Below, one piece after another: positions 27,223-35,414 of a DNA stretch of 64,000 bases. The translations under genes were made by a program, and so were the position numbers. Positions within the stretch are counted from its first letter, which is position 1. Every line of letters starts with the position of its first letter. This DNA comes from Williamsia muralis NBRC 105860 (lineage in GTDB: Bacteria; Actinomycetota; Actinomycetes; Mycobacteriales; Mycobacteriaceae): contig NZ_BDAP01000001.1 in NCBI RefSeq assembly GCF_001598915.1, positions 806,001 to 870,000 of the forward strand, read 5' to 3'. The notes beneath the pieces were generated by a model that saw only the letters and a program-made list of their open reading frames with translations, had not been told where the DNA came from and did no database searches.

Positions 27223-27549
27223 TCAGTGCCCGCCGAAGGAGAACCGGCGTCGTCGGCGACTCTTCGGTGATTCGGGAACGGTCATGGATTGGAAGTAGTC
27301 GACCATCGCGACCAGTGCCCGGCGTTCCTCGGCGTCGTTGTGGGTAGGCCCTTCGCCGACAGTGATCGCGACCGGCGTGCCGCGGTGGATGTCGAGCTCG
27401 TCCCAGCACAGGGCCAGACAATTCGCATTCACCCGGCGGCGATCGACCACCAGCATGATCTTGGTGTCGAACTCCGAGGTCTTCCAGGAGATCTTCTCAG
27501 CAGCGTCGAATGTCAGCGTTCCGGCTGATTCGAAGTCCTGTAGATACAT
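27223..27549 (-). CDS. hypothetical protein, about 108 aa
   Basis: A small soluble protein with no family I recognise. It has a beta-rich first half (GTLTFDAAEKISWKTSEFDTKIMLVVDRRR) and a C-terminal basic patch (SPKSRRRRRFSF) that could bind nucleic acid or membrane. Two starts are possible: GTG 27594 and ATG 27549. I chose 27549 because it has a GGAAAG element upstream and because the stretch before it is a 20-bp inverted repeat better explained as an operator. It is convergent with the end of the nit1C-like cluster and not clearly part of it. Confidence 0.62.
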   Translation of the reverse strand: MYLQDFESAGTLTFDAAEKISWKTSEFDTKIMLVVDRRRVNANCLALCWDELDIHRGTPVAITVGEGPTHNDAEERRALVAMVDYFQSMTVPESPKSRRRRRFSFGGH

Positions 27550-27571
27550 CGGGCACTTTCCGTGGCTGGCA

Positions 27572-27591
27572 GTTACCCCATCGAGGGTAAC
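27572..27591. promoter_or_regulatory. inverted repeat upstream of the small hypothetical gene
   Basis: GTTACCC and GGGTAAC, perfect 7-bp arms six bases apart, lie about 22 bp before the ATG at 27549. The position and symmetry suit a repressor operator. The regulator is unknown. Confidence 0.5.
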
Positions 27592-27600
27592 CACCGGCGG

Positions 27601-28047
27601 TCACAGTGTCCGGGAAAAGTAGACCCTCTCGAACCCGTCCACGGTGGCGCGGTGGGTCTCCCGGAAACCCCGCCGCGGGTAGTACTGCAGGTTCTCGGTC
27701 ATTGCCACGTTCGTGTGGAGCCGCAATTCACCGAGTCCACACGAGTGCGCGTGGTCGGCGGCGAACTCCAGCAGCTGTGAACCCACACCCAGTCCGCGAG
27801 CCGATGGGGAGACGGCGAGATTGTCGAGCAACAGGTGGTCGTCTTTCGCCGTCAACGCGATGGTGCCCACGGCATCGCCGTCACGGTCGGCCACCCACAC
27901 CGAGCCGAGTCCGATCAATGACGTGTAGTCGGTCGACATCGGCCCGGGTCGTGCACCGATCCGCTCGATGTAGGGCTCGAACGACACCGCGATCAACTGC
28001 GTCAGCGCGTCGGCATCGTCGGGCCGGGCCGGACGGATCATCGTCAT
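27601..28047 (-). CDS. GNAT family N-acetyltransferase
   Basis: A 148-residue acetyltransferase. It begins MIRPARPDDADALTQLI, has a central VWVADRDGDAVGTIAL, the acetyl-CoA loop LAVSPSARGLGVGSQLLEFA, and ends with the family-typical Y-x-x-RGF and a C-terminal strand. The start was set at the ATG at 28047, two codons before the conserved beginning. The acceptor cannot be told from sequence. It is divergent from the ABC-F gene. Confidence 0.87.
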   Translation of the reverse strand: MTMIRPARPDDADALTQLIAVSFEPYIERIGARPGPMSTDYTSLIGLGSVWVADRDGDAVGTIALTAKDDHLLLDNLAVSPSARGLGVGSQLLEFAADHAHSCGLGELRLHTNVAMTENLQYYPRRGFRETHRATVDGFERVYFSRTL

Positions 28048-28258
28048 GAGAACAGTGTGCCAACACCGGAGGGGCCGGAAAAGCAGTTGCGTCGCTCGCC
28101 TACATCCCGCACACTCGATCACGTTCTGTTCCCGGCAGTGAGGAATGCAGTGAAGACAGTCGACGGCCCCGCGTCCTAGCGCGCCGACCTGTCTCGACCG
28201 CTGCTATCACGCGGTCATCGAGTTGGTGCGTCTTCCACCACTCACCCTTGGGAGCCAC

Positions 28259-29857
28259 ATGCGCCCGAACACCGAATCAGCTGTTGTCCTACGTGAGATC
28301 TCTTTCGACTGGCCCGACGGCACGCCCGCCCTGTCCGACGTCACGGCGACCTTCGGGCATGGCCGCACCGGACTCATCGGTGCCAACGGCAGCGGTAAGT
28401 CGACGTTGCTCGGGCTCATCGCCGGGCAGATGATACCCACGTCGGGATCGATCGACGTGGTCGGCGAAACCTCTTATCTGCCACAGACTCTGACACTGCA
28501 GGTGCACAGTACGGTCGCCGATCTGCTGGGCATCGGTGCCCGGGTCGATGCACTCAGGGCGATCGAGGCCGGAGACACCTCCCCTGAACTCTTCGACGTC
28601 GTGGGAGATGCCTGGGACATCGACACCCGTGCCGAACATGCGCTGCGCCAAGCGGGCCTGCAAGGCATCGAACTGGGCCGCGAGGTGGGCACGTTGTCGG
28701 GCGGTGAGTCGATGCTCGTTGCCATCGCCGGTCTGTGGTTGGCGGCTGCACCCATCACTTTGTTGGACGAGCCGACCAACAACCTCGACCGTGATGCCCG
28801 CCAGCGTTTGTACGACATGGTGCGCGCCTGGCCCGGCACGTTGTTGGTGGTCTCGCACGACCCGGCGCTGCTCGAGCTGATGGACACCACCGCTGAGTTG
28901 CGGGAGAACCGGATCACCCTGTTCGGCGGACCGCTCAGTGAGTACCGCGAATACGTCAGACATCGACAGGAGGCGGCCCATCGGGATCTGCGGGTGGCCG
29001 AACAGAAACTGAAAACCGAACAGCGACAACGGGTCGAGGCCGAAACCAAACTCGCCCGCCGGGCCCGGTCCGGTCGGAAAGACGCCGCGGACGGGAATCT
29101 GCCGAAGATACTGTTGGGCAAACGCAAACGCGCTGCCGAGAACACCGCCGGCCGGGTTCGGACACAGGCCGCCGACAAGGTGCGCGAAGCCCGCGAGGCC
29201 ATTGACGCGGCGAATGAGTCCATCCGCGATGATCGCCATATCCGTATCGAACTGCCTGATCCGGATGTGCCCGCCGGCCGGCGCCTGGCCGAGATCCGTT
29301 CGGCTACAGAGACTATCGTCATCCAAGGTCCTGAACGTGTGGCCATCACCGGGCCCAACGGAGCGGGCAAGACAACGCTGCTGCGGACGTTGTGGGGAGT
29401 CGAGCCGGCCGTCGGCGATGCGCACATGGTGGCTCACACGGATCGGATCGGTTATCTGGCGCAGCGTTTGGACGACCTCGATCCGTCCGAGAGCGTCCTC
29501 GACACAGTCAGCGCTGCCGTCCCGGGCGTCGATCCGGAAACGATCCGCGGCCGCCTCGCCCAATTCCTCCTCCGCGGGGATGCGGTGGAACGGCTGATCG
29601 GCGACCTGTCCGGAGGCGAGCGCTTCCGGGTTGCCCTGGCGCGATTGCTCCTTGCGTCACCACCCATTCAACTGCTGGTGATGGACGAGCCGACCAACAA
29701 TCTCGACATGGACAGCGTCGACCAGCTCGTCGAGGCGTTGTCGGGCTTTCGCGGAGGATTGGTCGTGGTCAGTCACGATGAAGACTTCTTGTCCCGGCTC
29801 GGGGTCACCCGGTCGTTGTCGTTGCGATCGGGTGACGTCATCGCGGTGGGGGTGTGA
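28259..29857 (+). CDS. ABC-F family ATP-binding protein
   Basis: A 532-residue cytoplasmic protein with two ABC ATPase domains and no membrane part. Domain one has Walker A GANGSGKST, signature SGGES and Walker B LLDEPTNNLD. Domain two has GPNGAGKTT, LSGGE and VMDEPTNNLD. A charged linker rich in Lys, Arg, Glu and Ala (about residues 240-330) fits the ABC-F interdomain arm. Such proteins bind the ribosomal E site, either in translation control or for resistance to ribosome-targeting drugs. Which of these applies here is not clear. The ATG at 28259 has GGGAG just upstream. Confidence 0.9.
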   Translation: MRPNTESAVVLREISFDWPDGTPALSDVTATFGHGRTGLIGANGSGKSTLLGLIAGQMIPTSGSIDVVGETSYLPQTLTLQVHSTVADLLGIGARVDALRAIEAGDTSPELFDVVGDAWDIDTRAEHALRQAGLQGIELGREVGTLSGGESMLVAIAGLWLAAAPITLLDEPTNNLDRDARQRLYDMVRAWPGTLLVVSHDPALLELMDTTAELRENRITLFGGPLSEYREYVRHRQEAAHRDLRVAEQKLKTEQRQRVEAETKLARRARSGRKDAADGNLPKILLGKRKRAAENTAGRVRTQAADKVREAREAIDAANESIRDDRHIRIELPDPDVPAGRRLAEIRSATETIVIQGPERVAITGPNGAGKTTLLRTLWGVEPAVGDAHMVAHTDRIGYLAQRLDDLDPSESVLDTVSAAVPGVDPETIRGRLAQFLLRGDAVERLIGDLSGGERFRVALARLLLASPPIQLLVMDEPTNNLDMDSVDQLVEALSGFRGGLVVVSHDEDFLSRLGVTRSLSLRSGDVIAVGV

Positions 29858-29920
29858 CCGGTCTTGGGCACGACGCCAACGGGGTGTGGATCAGGCGAGC
29901 CACTGCCGGTACGCCCGAGA

Positions 29921-30331
29921 TCAGCTCCGCGGCACCGGTTTGAGACTCACGGCGAGACGTTCAGGATCGACCACATCGGGAACCCACTCGGTTCCTTCGT
30001 AGTCAAAGACGATGTCGATCGTGGCGGTTCCGCGATCGATTCTCACCAGACACTTCTTCCAGGGCAATGCGTCAGGCAGGCGCATGGCCTGTTGCAGCTT
30101 GTGTGCGGTCGCCAACGGTTCTATGCCGTCGGGGCTCGCGGCTTCCCAGTCCCCGGCCGTATACACGTAGCCGAACATCTGCTTGCGGCGATCGAGGTTG
30201 ATTACAAGCGCAAGCTGATCCCACTGTTCGGATCGGTAGAACTGATCACCCACGATGTCGTTTCCCAGTTGATGGACGAGGGCGTCGGCGGCTTCGGAAC
30301 CGAGAGATCGGGCCATGCCGGCAGACTGCAC
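29921..30331 (-). CDS. hypothetical protein, possible YezG/DUF600-like immunity fold
   Basis: A 136-residue acidic soluble protein. The stretch LPWKKCLVRIDRGTATIDIVFDYEGTEWVPD resembles the core of the YezG/DUF600-type immunity family, but the match is from memory and weak. It starts at GTG 30331 (ATG 30316 is the alternative); neither has a good ribosome binding site. No partner toxin is adjacent: the flanking genes are ABC-F and a lipoprotein nuclease. If it is an immunity protein it is an orphan. Confidence 0.55.
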   Translation of the reverse strand: MQSAGMARSLGSEAADALVHQLGNDIVGDQFYRSEQWDQLALVINLDRRKQMFGYVYTAGDWEAASPDGIEPLATAHKLQQAMRLPDALPWKKCLVRIDRGTATIDIVFDYEGTEWVPDVVDPERLAVSLKPVPRS

Positions 30332-30582
30332 CCTGGCAGAGGCATTTTCAACACGTAGGTGGGGGAGTCCCCGAGTTTCGCCTGCCGTGCCCGAATCGCG
30401 GAACCTGTGGCGCGAGCAAGCCCGGATCGGGTCGAAGTTGTCGCGCTAGGTCTGCTGGCCTGTGTGTGTCTGAGGTCAGGTTTCGCCGCCACTCCGTTGC
30501 CGTCGCGGTCGAGTTCGGCTGTAGCCAGGCTCGCCGGCATAGTTTGGTGCAGTCCACCCGGTCCGCATCGCGGCGTAGCCGG

Positions 30583-31575
30583 CTACGACACCGACGGTGC
30601 CTGCACGGTGGGGGCAAGCGTCTCGGCGGGGAGATTGCCCTGGTACGCACCCGCCGCGTCATCGGGGGTTACCTCTGCCGGCGCGACAGGCTCCGGGCTA
30701 GGGGAGGGAAGCGTATCGGAGGTGGGTGGGCGAGGGGCATTGGCCACGCCGCCACCGCGGCCGATAGTGGGTGAGTTGGCCCCGCACAACGCGAGAACGT
30801 CTGTGATCGCGTCCTTTTCGGGTTGGGTCACCCACAGCCTGTAGGAGGCTTTGACCTCGACCTGGCGGGACACATACGCGCAGTGGTAGGCATCGCTCGG
30901 CGGCAACCAGGTCGCCGCGTCCCCGTCGCCCTTTTGCTTGGTTAGCGGACCGTCGGTGGCCTGGAGATTGCGGGGATCGTTCGCGAAATCGGCACGCTGC
31001 GTTGGGGAGAGCTGCTGGGCACCTTTCTGCCAGGCATCCGACAACGCGACCACGTGATCGATCTGGACCGCGCTTGACGTGTCTTGCCCGCGCACGAAAC
31101 CGATGGTGGTTGCGGTGTACGGGTCGATCAGGGTGCCGGTCTGTACCGTGCACCCTCGAGAGCCGGCCTTGAGCACGAGGTCGGTCAGATCGCGGCGCAG
31201 GATGTCGTTGCGGGTGTCGCAGCCATTGCGCCCACCATCCACAGTCACATCATCAGTCCATGCGGCACCGAACTTGGCCTGGTCGTACCCAGTCTTCGGA
31301 GCACGGCCCTTGACCGGCAGCGTGTTGAGGGTGGCCAGTATCTCGTTCGCATCTGGGGTTGTCGACACCGGCGCAGGCTCGGGCAGCAACGTTTGGCCAA
31401 CAGACGTCGGCGTCGACGTGTCTGCCACCTGTGCGGGCGTCTCTTCCGTCGGCGAGCTGCACGAGACCAGCACGGCAGCGAGCACGCCGATCGCGGCAAC
31501 ACCCACGATCGACGACCGACGAACGGGGGTCGACGAGGGCGGGGGAGACGTCAGATCAACACAGTCAGACACCAC
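30583..31575 (-). CDS. lipoprotein HNH nuclease, DUF1524-type
   Basis: A ~330-residue exported nuclease-like protein. An N-terminal basic segment, the helix SSIVGVAAIGVLAAVLVSC and a lipobox LVSC predict lipidation. The HNH/DUF1524 core is visible: VQIDHVVALSDAW, then DPRNLQATDGPLTKQKGD and a Trp, with several Cys (NGCD, RGCT, YHCAY, ALCG) likely in disulphides. A Pro/Thr/Ser-rich tail follows. Many actinobacteria carry such secreted HNH proteins, probably extracellular DNases for nutrient use. The start is uncertain: GTG 31575 has AAAGG at good spacing; GTG 31593 and TTG 31599 are also in frame. Confidence 0.82.
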   Translation of the reverse strand: MVSDCVDLTSPPPSSTPVRRSSIVGVAAIGVLAAVLVSCSSPTEETPAQVADTSTPTSVGQTLLPEPAPVSTTPDANEILATLNTLPVKGRAPKTGYDQAKFGAAWTDDVTVDGGRNGCDTRNDILRRDLTDLVLKAGSRGCTVQTGTLIDPYTATTIGFVRGQDTSSAVQIDHVVALSDAWQKGAQQLSPTQRADFANDPRNLQATDGPLTKQKGDGDAATWLPPSDAYHCAYVSRQVEVKASYRLWVTQPEKDAITDVLALCGANSPTIGRGGGVANAPRPPTSDTLPSPSPEPVAPAEVTPDDAAGAYQGNLPAETLAPTVQAPSVS

Positions 31576-31767
31576 AGAAACCTTTCGGGACACTAACAAA
31601 ATTGCATAGCTCCCAATACGTTTGGCGAGCGTGCCGGGTGCAAACTAGGTATAGCACCCGCAGCCGAGGCCGTGACACGTTCCGTCAGCAACCCTTGCGC
31701 GCGCCCGGTGTGTCCGTCGTTGACGCTCGCGGGTGGAAAGGGAGAAGGCTCGGCGAAGGAGGCGAAC

Positions 31768-31938
31768 ATGCACACCGACCGCAACCCACCCCGCAGCTGC
31801 CCGGACGGGCACCCTTGGGCCCGAACAAGCCCAAATGTTGTGCAACTGGGCCAAGGTGAGCGAAAAGTCGGGGCCGACCTCTCCAGATTCATCACGCATG
31901 GCTTCCTGCAACTCGAACAGATGCCGGTGCCGTCCTGA
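31768..31938 (+). CDS. possible small protein, 56 aa
   Basis: The ATG at 31768 is preceded by AAGGAGG at ideal spacing, the best ribosome binding site in this gap. The 56-residue product has a CPDGHPW motif and no known family. The reading frame overlaps others in the same stretch, and coding character is weak. It could be real or fortuitous. Confidence 0.3.
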   Translation: MHTDRNPPRSCPDGHPWARTSPNVVQLGQGERKVGADLSRFITHGFLQLEQMPVPS

Positions 31939-32284
31939 GTCTCCGTCGACGATGTAGTCCATACGGCCGCACGCAGCGTGATCTCACCGGCCACAGCGTA
32001 CCCAGTGATATTACGAATTAGCTTGTGCTTCAGAGTGTTACGCGGCAAATGAACACTTTAGTGACTGTAGTTCGTCGACCCCGCTGCCGCTTAGTTCCTG
32101 GGGGGCGTGCAGTGTGCTGGTGTTGTGGGTGGGGTGGTGATTGCGGTGAGTGCGCAGCCGATGAGGCACTTGACAATGCGGCGTGCGGTGGTGGACGTGC
32201 TGGCGGTGATCACACTGCGGCCGATGGCTGTGACGAACGGCATGGAGGGGCCTTTCTCGGGACTCAGGGCGTGTCTTGTTCCCC

Positions 32285-32323
32285 GGTCTGGCAGAGCGTT
32301 TGGGTAGTACGCCCTGCCAGACC
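32285..32323. terminator. stem-loop downstream of the MFS gene
   Basis: GGTCTGGCAG and CTGCCAGACC, perfect 10-bp arms with a 19-base loop, lie 11 bases beyond the stop of the minus-strand MFS gene. There is no clear U tract, so it may be a stability or attenuating structure. Confidence 0.45.
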
Positions 32324-32333
32324 CGGGTCGCGG

Positions 32334-33782
32334 TCAGGTTGCGCTTGTGGCGGCGTCGGCAGGGGCTGCGCCGGCGTTGGGTTTCGGTGTGCGGATGGTG
32401 ACGAGTGCTAGGGCTGCACCAGCTAGTGCGATAGCGGCTGCGCCGAGGAATGCTGCGGAAAAGCCGTCGGTGAGTGCTGCCTTGTTGCCGAGTTGGTCAG
32501 CTCCGTACGCGGCGGCGACTGCGGTCATTGCGGCGAGTCCCAGTGCGGAACCGACCTGATAGCTGGTGTTGACGATGCCGGAGGCCAGGCCGCCTTCTTC
32601 GGGTCGTGCTGCGGAGATGGCCGTACTCAGCGAGGGGATGAACGCAAGGGACATGCCGAGCGCGGCGGCCAGCGATGCGGGCAGGACGTCGATCCAGTAA
32701 TTGCCGTCGGGGCGTGCGAGTGAGAGCCAGCCCAGACCCAGCGCCAGTATCAGCAGCCCGACCACGATCGGCACTTTGGGTCCCATCGTGCCGATGACTC
32801 TGGGCGCGAGAACGATCATGCCCAGCATGATGAGGCCGGTCATGGGCAGCAGTGCTGCTCCGGATGGGAAGGCGTTGTAGCCGAGCACTTGCTGCAGATA
32901 GAGGTTGAGGAAGAACCACATCGGGATCCACGCGGCGCCGAGTAGTAACTGGGCGAGGTTGGCCGCCCCCAGATTGGGGGTTCGGAAGATCGATAGTCGC
33001 ATGAGTGGGTCACGCGTTTTGGCTTGGGAGACGAAGAAGGCGATCAGGAGCAGGGCGGCAATACCGAGGGCCACCCATGTTTCGCTTGAGTTCCAGCCGG
33101 ACTCAGGGGCGCGAACGATGCCATAGACCGCAGCCGCCAGACCGAGGGTCACTGTGAGCGCACCGAACAGATCGATCGATCCGCCCCCGCCCATGGCGCC
33201 GCTGGGCATCAGGGCCCGAGTGGCCAGGAGTGCGATGACCGCGATGGGGATGTTGATGTAAAAGACCCAGGGCCATGAGGCGTATTCGGTGAGTACGCCA
33301 CCTAGAAATACGCCAGCAGTTCCGCCGGCGGGAGCGGCGGCGCCATAGAGTGCCAACGCTTTGGTGAGTTCTTTCGGGTTGGACCCGAACAGCATCATCA
33401 GCAGGGTCAGTGCTGATGGTGCGATGAGAGCTGCGCCCATGCCCTGGACGACGCGGCCGGTGAGCTCGACACCGACGTTGCCGGCAATGCCGGCGACGAA
33501 AGAACCCACCAACAGAATGACCCAGCCGGTGGCGAACATACGTCGAGCACCGAACAAGTCGGACAGTCTCCCGCCGAGCAGCAGCAACCCGCCGAAAGCG
33601 ACGACGTAGGCGTTGAAGACCCACGACAGGTTGTGCTGGGTAAAGCCGAGGTTGGCCTGCATTTCAGGTAGCGCGACTCCGATGATGGAGGTGTCCATGA
33701 TGACCATGAACTGCGCGGTGGCAATCAGTGCGAGTGCCCACCACCGGGCGTTGCCCGCAGATGGTGCGGTTGGCGATGACAT
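32334..33782 (-). CDS. MFS drug/metabolite efflux transporter (DHA2, EmrB/QacA type)
   Basis: A 482-residue transporter with 14 predicted helices. Landmarks are the N-terminal FMVIMDTSIIGVALPEMQANL with motif D1-like sequence, motif A as GGRLSDLFGARRMF, and motif C-like GAAAPAGGTAGVFLGGVL. It probably exports drugs or other amphiphiles using the proton gradient. It is divergent from csoR across a ~195-bp region with copper-type operator palindromes, which suggests co-regulation with the copper genes. The substrate is not shown by sequence. Confidence 0.9.
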   Translation of the reverse strand: MSSPTAPSAGNARWWALALIATAQFMVIMDTSIIGVALPEMQANLGFTQHNLSWVFNAYVVAFGGLLLLGGRLSDLFGARRMFATGWVILLVGSFVAGIAGNVGVELTGRVVQGMGAALIAPSALTLLMMLFGSNPKELTKALALYGAAAPAGGTAGVFLGGVLTEYASWPWVFYINIPIAVIALLATRALMPSGAMGGGGSIDLFGALTVTLGLAAAVYGIVRAPESGWNSSETWVALGIAALLLIAFFVSQAKTRDPLMRLSIFRTPNLGAANLAQLLLGAAWIPMWFFLNLYLQQVLGYNAFPSGAALLPMTGLIMLGMIVLAPRVIGTMGPKVPIVVGLLILALGLGWLSLARPDGNYWIDVLPASLAAALGMSLAFIPSLSTAISAARPEEGGLASGIVNTSYQVGSALGLAAMTAVAAAYGADQLGNKAALTDGFSAAFLGAAAIALAGAALALVTIRTPKPNAGAAPADAATSAT

Positions 33783-33865
33783 TTGTACTCCGTACTAGTA
33801 GGGGGTATACGACCGTGGCCTGACCGGGATCCTTGGTAGCGCAGGAATGCTGACCCGTTCAGAGT

Positions 33866-33886
33866 CCATACCCTATAGGGGTATGG
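33866..33886. promoter_or_regulatory. CsoR-type operator 1
   Basis: A perfect 8-bp inverted repeat, CCATACCC and GGGTATGG with a 5-base AT-rich spacer, lies in the gap between the MFS and csoR genes. The TACCC...GGGTA pattern is that of CsoR copper operators. Confidence 0.75.
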
Positions 33887-33900
33887 TGTACTCTACAACA

Positions 33901-33919
33901 GGTACCCCATGGGGGTACC
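33901..33919. promoter_or_regulatory. CsoR-type operator 2
   Basis: A perfect 8-bp inverted repeat, GGTACCCC and GGGGTACC with a 3-base spacer, lies 57 bp before the csoR start. A third, imperfect half-site (GGGGGTATAC) lies near 33801-33810, close to the MFS gene. Confidence 0.75.
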
Positions 33920-33976
33920 GATTGCAGCCACTCGGGCCGGCAGCTGAGGACCGAACATGACAGAGGGACAACAGAT

Positions 33977-34288
33977 ATGAACGACCAAGACCAATACCAG
34001 GACAGCGAGCGCGGGTATCTGCACGGCAAGGACGACTACCTCAAGCGCTTGCGCCGCATCGAGGGTCAAGCCAGGGGAGTCCACCGGATGGTGGAGGAGG
34101 AGCAGTACTGCATTGACGTCCTCACGCAGATCGCCGCACTGACCAAGGCCCTGCAGTCGGTATCACTCGGTTTACTAGATGAGCACCTGGCTCACTGTTT
34201 CGTTCGGGCGGCGGCTGTTGGCGGACCGGACGCCGGGCACAAGCTCAGAGAAGCCTCGGATGCGATCGCCCGACTCGTCAAATCTTGA
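33977..34288 (+). CDS. csoR: copper-sensing repressor CsoR
   Basis: A 103-residue all-helical repressor that binds Cu(I) and releases DNA. The copper-ligand set Cys45-His70-Cys74 has exactly the 25/4 spacing of M. tuberculosis CsoR (Cys36-His61-Cys65). The helix DYLKRLRRIEGQARGVHRMVEEEQYCIDVLTQI is the family hallmark. It has two operator palindromes upstream and heads the copper genes, so it probably represses its own operon and perhaps the divergent MFS gene. Confidence 0.93.
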   Translation: MNDQDQYQDSERGYLHGKDDYLKRLRRIEGQARGVHRMVEEEQYCIDVLTQIAALTKALQSVSLGLLDEHLAHCFVRAAAVGGPDAGHKLREASDAIARLVKS

Positions 34289-34331
34289 CTCGCGCAATAT
34301 CATTCGTACCACCCATTCGGAGAACGTCACC

Positions 34332-34382
34332 ATGAACACCTCCACCTCCACCTCCGCCGTTGCCGGCCTCAAACGCAGATAA
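34332..34382 (+). CDS. possible 16-residue leader peptide
   Basis: ATG 34332 with GGAGAACG upstream opens a 16-codon frame rich in Thr and Ser (MNTSTSTSAVAGLKRR), ending 18 bases before the next gene. It could be a short leader or the decayed start of a gene. Support is only the ribosome binding site and position. Confidence 0.25.
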   Translation: MNTSTSTSAVAGLKRR

Positions 34383-34400
34383 GCAGGAGCCCGGAACATT

Positions 34401-35381
34401 ATGGATGCCCCTTTCAAACTCGGCGGGTTCGCTGTAGCAACGGCTGCGGTACTCGCACTGTCCTTCGGCGTAGGCAACGCCATCGGACCAATCGGACAGA
34501 ACGCCAACAACACTCACCACGAAGGCGGGAGCGACATGAAGGACACCACAGCACACGGCCCATCCGGGCACGGGGGGAACGCCGCGGCTCAGCCGGGCGG
34601 CCTCATGGTTTCCGAGCACGGGTACACACTCGAGCTTGATTCCACGGTCTTGTCCAGCGGCACAACCGAAGTAACGTTCGACATCACCGGACCCGACGAC
34701 CAACCGGTCACGCGCTATGAGAGCACCCACGACAAAGATCTACATTTCATCGCCGTCCGACGGGACACCACCGGGTTCCAGCACGTGCACCCAACAATGG
34801 ACGCCCGCGGTAGGTGGACGACCACGTTGGACCTGACTGCGGGGGTGTGGAGGTTCTACGCCGACTTCCGCCCAGCAGGCCACGACCAGACGGTGACGCT
34901 GGGTATCGACGCCTTCGTTGCCGGCGGATACGAACCACAGCCGATTCCAGCGCCCGCCCAAACCGCACAGGTCGGCGAGTACACGGTTACCCTCGACGGT
35001 CATTTAATCCCCGGTGCGCCAAGCGAACTCACACTGACCGTGACAAGGGCAGGGCAGCCGGTAACGGATCTGCAACCGTACCTGGCCGCGTATGGCCACC
35101 TGGTCGCGTTGCGCGTCGGCGACCTGGCCTACCTCCATGTTCACCCCGACGGCGAGCCTGACGATGGCGTGACGAAACCGGGACCCGACATCACCTTCGT
35201 CGCCACCGCACCATCAGCGGGCACGTACCGGTTGTTCCTCGACTTTCGGCATGACGGTGTGGTCCGCACCGCTGACTTTTCCGCGCAGGCCGCGGCCCAG
35301 CAACACGCCGCGGCAGTGCCGACACCTACACACACCTCTGTAACACCAAATCCTGGGCAGCCCGATGGCCATCAGCACTGA
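34401..35381 (+). CDS. exported His/Met-rich metal-binding protein of the copper operon
   Basis: A 326-residue protein with an N-terminal membrane/signal helix (GFAVATAAVLALSFGVGNAIG), then a His-, Gly- and Met-rich linker (NNTHHEGGSDMKD; HGPSGHGG), and two beta-sandwich-like repeats. Each repeat ends with a His pair: FQHVHP in the first and YLHVHP in the second. The tail ends GHQH. This suggests copper or silver binding outside the membrane. It lies between csoR and the copper ATPase in the same direction. I know similar proteins from actinobacterial copper operons, but not a defined function. Confidence 0.78.
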   Translation: MDAPFKLGGFAVATAAVLALSFGVGNAIGPIGQNANNTHHEGGSDMKDTTAHGPSGHGGNAAAQPGGLMVSEHGYTLELDSTVLSSGTTEVTFDITGPDDQPVTRYESTHDKDLHFIAVRRDTTGFQHVHPTMDARGRWTTTLDLTAGVWRFYADFRPAGHDQTVTLGIDAFVAGGYEPQPIPAPAQTAQVGEYTVTLDGHLIPGAPSELTLTVTRAGQPVTDLQPYLAAYGHLVALRVGDLAYLHVHPDGEPDDGVTKPGPDITFVATAPSAGTYRLFLDFRHDGVVRTADFSAQAAAQQHAAAVPTPTHTSVTPNPGQPDGHQH

Positions 35382-35414
35382 CACCCGCCCGGCCCTGAGG
35401 AGAAAGGTGCTCGA

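Larger units (their letters stand above)
31576..32333. other. long intergenic region at the edge of the copper island
   Basis: About 760 bases separate the lipoprotein nuclease and the MFS gene. It holds several overlapping reading frames with no recognisable protein, one small frame with a strong ribosome binding site (reported separately), and a stem-loop behind the MFS gene. Base composition is less even than in the flanks, with an AT-richer stretch near 32010-32060. It may be remnant DNA from insertion of the copper island. Confidence 0.5.

Noticed and set aside
31593-32048. Minus-strand frames in the gap before the MFS gene
   Set aside because: Overlapping frames share the same bases, none has a ribosome binding site or recognisable domain, and a frameshifted ancestor could not be shown.
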